From: Candidatus Dormiibacterota bacterium
GTDB lineage: Bacteria > Chloroflexota > Dormibacteria > Dormibacterales > Dormibacteraceae
Assembly: GCA_003151665.1 (NCBI GenBank)
Contig: PLYD01000259.1
Span: forward strand, 1-7,338
Direction: 5' to 3'
Length of the DNA stretch: 7,338 bases
Numbering within the stretch: the first letter of the stretch is position 1; every line of letters begins with the position of its first letter. The translations under genes were made by a program, and so were the position numbers. This document shows, one piece after another, positions 6,489 through 7,338 of the stretch. The notes beneath the pieces are model-generated. The model saw only the letters and a program-made list of their open reading frames with translations. It was not told the DNA's origin and did no database searches.

Positions 6489-6590
6489 GTGGATCAGCGC
6501 TTCGCAGTAGTCGCCTTTGGGAGCGTGTTGCTGCTGATTTGCGTGTTCTGGACCTACGGGTACATCAGGCGCCGCGCCCGGAAGCGCTAG
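6489..6590 (+). CDS. Putative 33-residue single-pass membrane protein
   Basis: A short reading frame from GTG at 6489 to TAG encodes MDQRFAVVAFG, then SVLLLICVFWTYGYI, then RRRARKR. Residues 5-25 form one strong hydrophobic segment with Trp/Tyr near its end, followed by seven residues of which six are basic. By the positive-inside rule this gives a cytoplasmic C-terminus and an outward N-terminus, with no signal cleavage site. The layout resembles small bitopic subunits or accessory proteins (CcmD-like in style only; I do not recognise the family). It is divergent from the MBL-fold gene with 42 bp between the starts, and the next downstream element is a GC-rich hairpin. No good Shine-Dalgarno stands before the GTG (GGAG lies 17 nt upstream), and leaderless initiation from a weak CAGTAT hexamer at 6476-6481 is possible. 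Support is composition and topology only, so chance is not excluded. Confidence 0.45.
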   Translation: MDQRFAVVAFGSVLLLICVFWTYGYIRRRARKR

Positions 6591-6778
6591 GGGAGGGCTG
6601 GCTAGCGTCGCAGGGTTGGCCGGGGTCCCCCCGGCCATGACTTTGTTCTACGCACGCAACAGCGTCGCGTGGAGAAACAAGTTGAAATTTATCTCATCCT
6701 CAGCCGGATTAAGAGCAGCCGCGCGCGGAGCGCCCGGCGATGAGAGAAGACTATTTGGGTCTTCTCTTATAAGGCGCT
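6591..6778. other. Gene-poor spacer holding hairpins
   Basis: This 188-bp stretch between the small membrane-protein frame and the 98-residue protein gene has no convincing gene. It contains the GC-rich hairpin at 6617-6637, a locally AT-rich patch near 6680-6695 (TTGAAA at 6682-6687 could be a -35, but no good -10 follows), and the first of two tandem hairpins near the right end. The short frames across it lack family features. Confidence 0.6.
6617..6637. terminator. GC-rich perfect hairpin, possible weak terminator
   Basis: A 9-bp perfect stem (TGGCCGGGG pairing with CCCCGGCCA) closes a TCC loop, 27 nt after the stop of the putative small membrane protein. Rightward it is followed by a modest T-rich patch (ACTTTGTTCT), not a true U-run, so it could be a weak intrinsic terminator for the small gene. 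It could equally be a dispersed palindromic repeat or a protein-binding site. Nothing on the left side favours leftward termination. Confidence 0.35.
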
Positions 6779-6799
6779 CTATTGAGCGCCGCTCTCGCC
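6736..6799. terminator. Tandem hairpins, possible three-way junction or terminator at 3' end of the ParA-linked gene
   Basis: Hairpin 1 pairs AGAGAAGAC (6743-6751) with GTCTTCTCT (6759-6767) around a 7-nt loop. Hairpin 2 pairs GGCGCTC (6773-6779) with GAGCGCC (6784-6790) around TATT. The flanks GGCGA (6736-6740) and TCGCC (6795-6799) can also pair, enclosing both hairpins as a three-way junction. Hairpin 2 covers the TAG stop (6779-6781) of the 98-residue protein gene on the minus strand. The simplest reading is transcript-end structure for that gene, although no U-tract follows on either strand, so a stabilising 3' RNA structure or a small RNA is also possible. Confidence 0.4.
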
Positions 6800-7075
6800 C
6801 TGGACCTTGATTCGCAACGCGTCCAGGTAGTCGAACTTGTCGAGCGCCGGCTTGGCTCGCGCCCGGTCTGGGTATTTCGCAGTCTGTATCGCCTCGACCA
6901 GGAGGGCGATCTCCTCCTCGGTGAACTGGAGAGTCCGGTAGACGACCTCCTTCACCTTCGCGGGACGATCGACGGCCTCCCTGATCACGTCGTCGGTGTC
7001 GCTGACGACCTGCGGACGAGTTGGCCGGAACAGCTCTTCAGAGCCTGCGAGGGATACGCGCTTGAAGGTGGTCAC
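6779..7075 (-). CDS. Hypothetical 98-residue protein, possible ParA partner
   Basis: I do not recognise this protein's family. It is small, charged and soluble, with no signal peptide or membrane segment. The N-terminal 20 residues (MTTFKRVSLAGSEELFRPTR) are likely flexible and carry basic residues. From about residue 27 two helical regions follow: 27-50, then FTEEEIALLVEAIQTAK (51-67) and a final LDKFDYLDALRIKV helix (78-91). The GTG start at 7073-7075 overlaps the TGA of the upstream parA-like gene by 4 bp, so the two are translated in step. A GGAG lies 11 nt before the GTG inside parA. Position directly after an orphan ParA suggests a partner or adaptor that regulates the ATPase or links it to a cargo, as ParB/McdB-type proteins do; this is inference from context only. 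Confidence 0.8.
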   Translation of the reverse strand: MTTFKRVSLAGSEELFRPTRPQVVSDTDDVIREAVDRPAKVKEVVYRTLQFTEEEIALLVEAIQTAKYPDRARAKPALDKFDYLDALRIKVQGESGAQ

Positions 7076-7338
7076 AACCTGTGATTCTCCAACACTTTGG
7101 CGGCGAGCGCACGGTACGACCTCGCCCCGTCTGAGTCTTTGGCGTACTGCAGTATCGATTGGCCGGCGAGTGGAGTCTCGGCAAAACGTATCGAGTCGGT
7201 GATGCCGAAGTCGTACACCTTGTCGCCGTACTTTTCTCTGACCGCCGCGAGCACCTCCTGCGAATGGAGAGCGCGCTGCTTGTAGAGAGTCGGGAGGATG
7301 CCGGTGAGCTCGAGCCGCGGGTTGAGCCTGCGCTTGAC
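7072..7338 (-). CDS. ParA/Soj-family ATPase, C-terminal fragment
   Basis: The 88 residues visible are the C-terminal part of a ParA/MinD-like P-loop ATPase that runs off the right edge. The match rests on the ordered family features: LELTGILPTLYKQRALHSQEV near the front, then a helix, GDKVYDFGITDSIRFAETPLAG (the family pattern is VIPRxVRxxEAPxxG), ILQYAKDSDGARSYRALAAKV, and a short end. Family members use ATP-driven dimerisation on DNA to position chromosomes, plasmids or protein clusters. The deviant Walker A and Walker B motifs lie outside the window. No ParB is seen; instead a 98-residue protein is translationally coupled downstream, which points to an orphan ParA rather than a classical parAB pair, although a parB further upstream cannot be excluded. 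Confidence 0.88.
   Translation of the reverse strand, partial: VKRRLNPRLELTGILPTLYKQRALHSQEVLAAVREKYGDKVYDFGITDSIRFAETPLAGQSILQYAKDSDGARSYRALAAKVLENHRL

Noticed and set aside
6447..6638. 64-residue N-terminal extension of the MBL-fold protein
   Set aside because: The extra residues are Pro/Ala-rich without homology, run through the GC hairpin and antisense to the small membrane-protein frame; the GTG at 6446 gives a normal family N-terminus with a -10 hexamer at the same spacing as pyrE.
6700..6800. Possible tRNA or riboswitch in the structured spacer
   Set aside because: No cloverleaf, no GTTC-type T-arm or CCA end, and no known riboswitch core recognised; only simple hairpins and a short closing stem are supported.
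6637..6810. Plus-strand frame MTLFYARNSV... between the small membrane protein and the ParA-linked gene
   Set aside because: No ribosome binding site, Arg/Ser-rich low-information translation, passes through both tandem hairpins and into the antisense of the 98-residue gene.

Overview
The window looks like chromosomal DNA from a G+C-rich bacterium. Most likely this is an actinomycete-like or Chloroflexota/Dormibacterota-like lineage. The basis is high GC at third codon positions, frequent GTG/TTG starts, very tight gene packing, starts with no Shine-Dalgarno but a -10-like hexamer just upstream (leaderless style), a HelY-type Ski2 helicase, and an epimerase-like protein of a kind I associate with actinobacteria. 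This lineage call is inference; no rRNA or marker tree is available here. I see no mobile element, CRISPR array, tRNA or rRNA.

Layout, left to right. (1) The 3' end of a classical short-chain dehydrogenase (+) runs into the window and overlaps tail-to-tail with (2) a leftward three-gene block, transcribed in the order ylxP-like DUF503 protein, HelY-type DEVH helicase, then an NAD(P)-binding extended-SDR (epimerase-like) protein. The first two genes share a 4-bp GTGA overlap; the epimerase-like gene may also have its own promoter. (3) Only 21 bp separate the DUF503 start from pyrE, which reads rightward and is followed, with an 8-bp overlap, by a cyclic amidohydrolase that is most likely dihydroorotase: a two-gene pyrimidine biosynthesis unit. 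(4) A metallo-beta-lactamase-fold hydrolase (-) converges on the dihydroorotase with a 10-bp gap. Divergent from the hydrolase is a likely 33-residue single-pass membrane protein (+). (5) About 190 bp without a gene hold a GC-rich hairpin and a pair of hairpins that could fold as a three-way junction. (6) At the right edge, the C-terminal part of a ParA-family ATPase (-) overlaps by 4 bp a 98-residue protein of unknown function, forming an orphan-ParA pair.

The most interesting points are: a metallo-beta-lactamase protein whose metal-binding motif reads HCHPGH instead of HxHxDH; an epimerase-like SDR lacking the catalytic Tyr/Lys pair and the central glycine of the nucleotide-binding loop; a recurring TAGAYT hexamer 7-8 nt ahead of non-Shine-Dalgarno starts, including a possible two-way promoter in the 21-bp pyrE/DUF503 gap; the small membrane protein; and the uncharacterised partner of ParA. 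The rest is ordinary housekeeping content; I do not see a multi-gene defence or other unmistakably new system.
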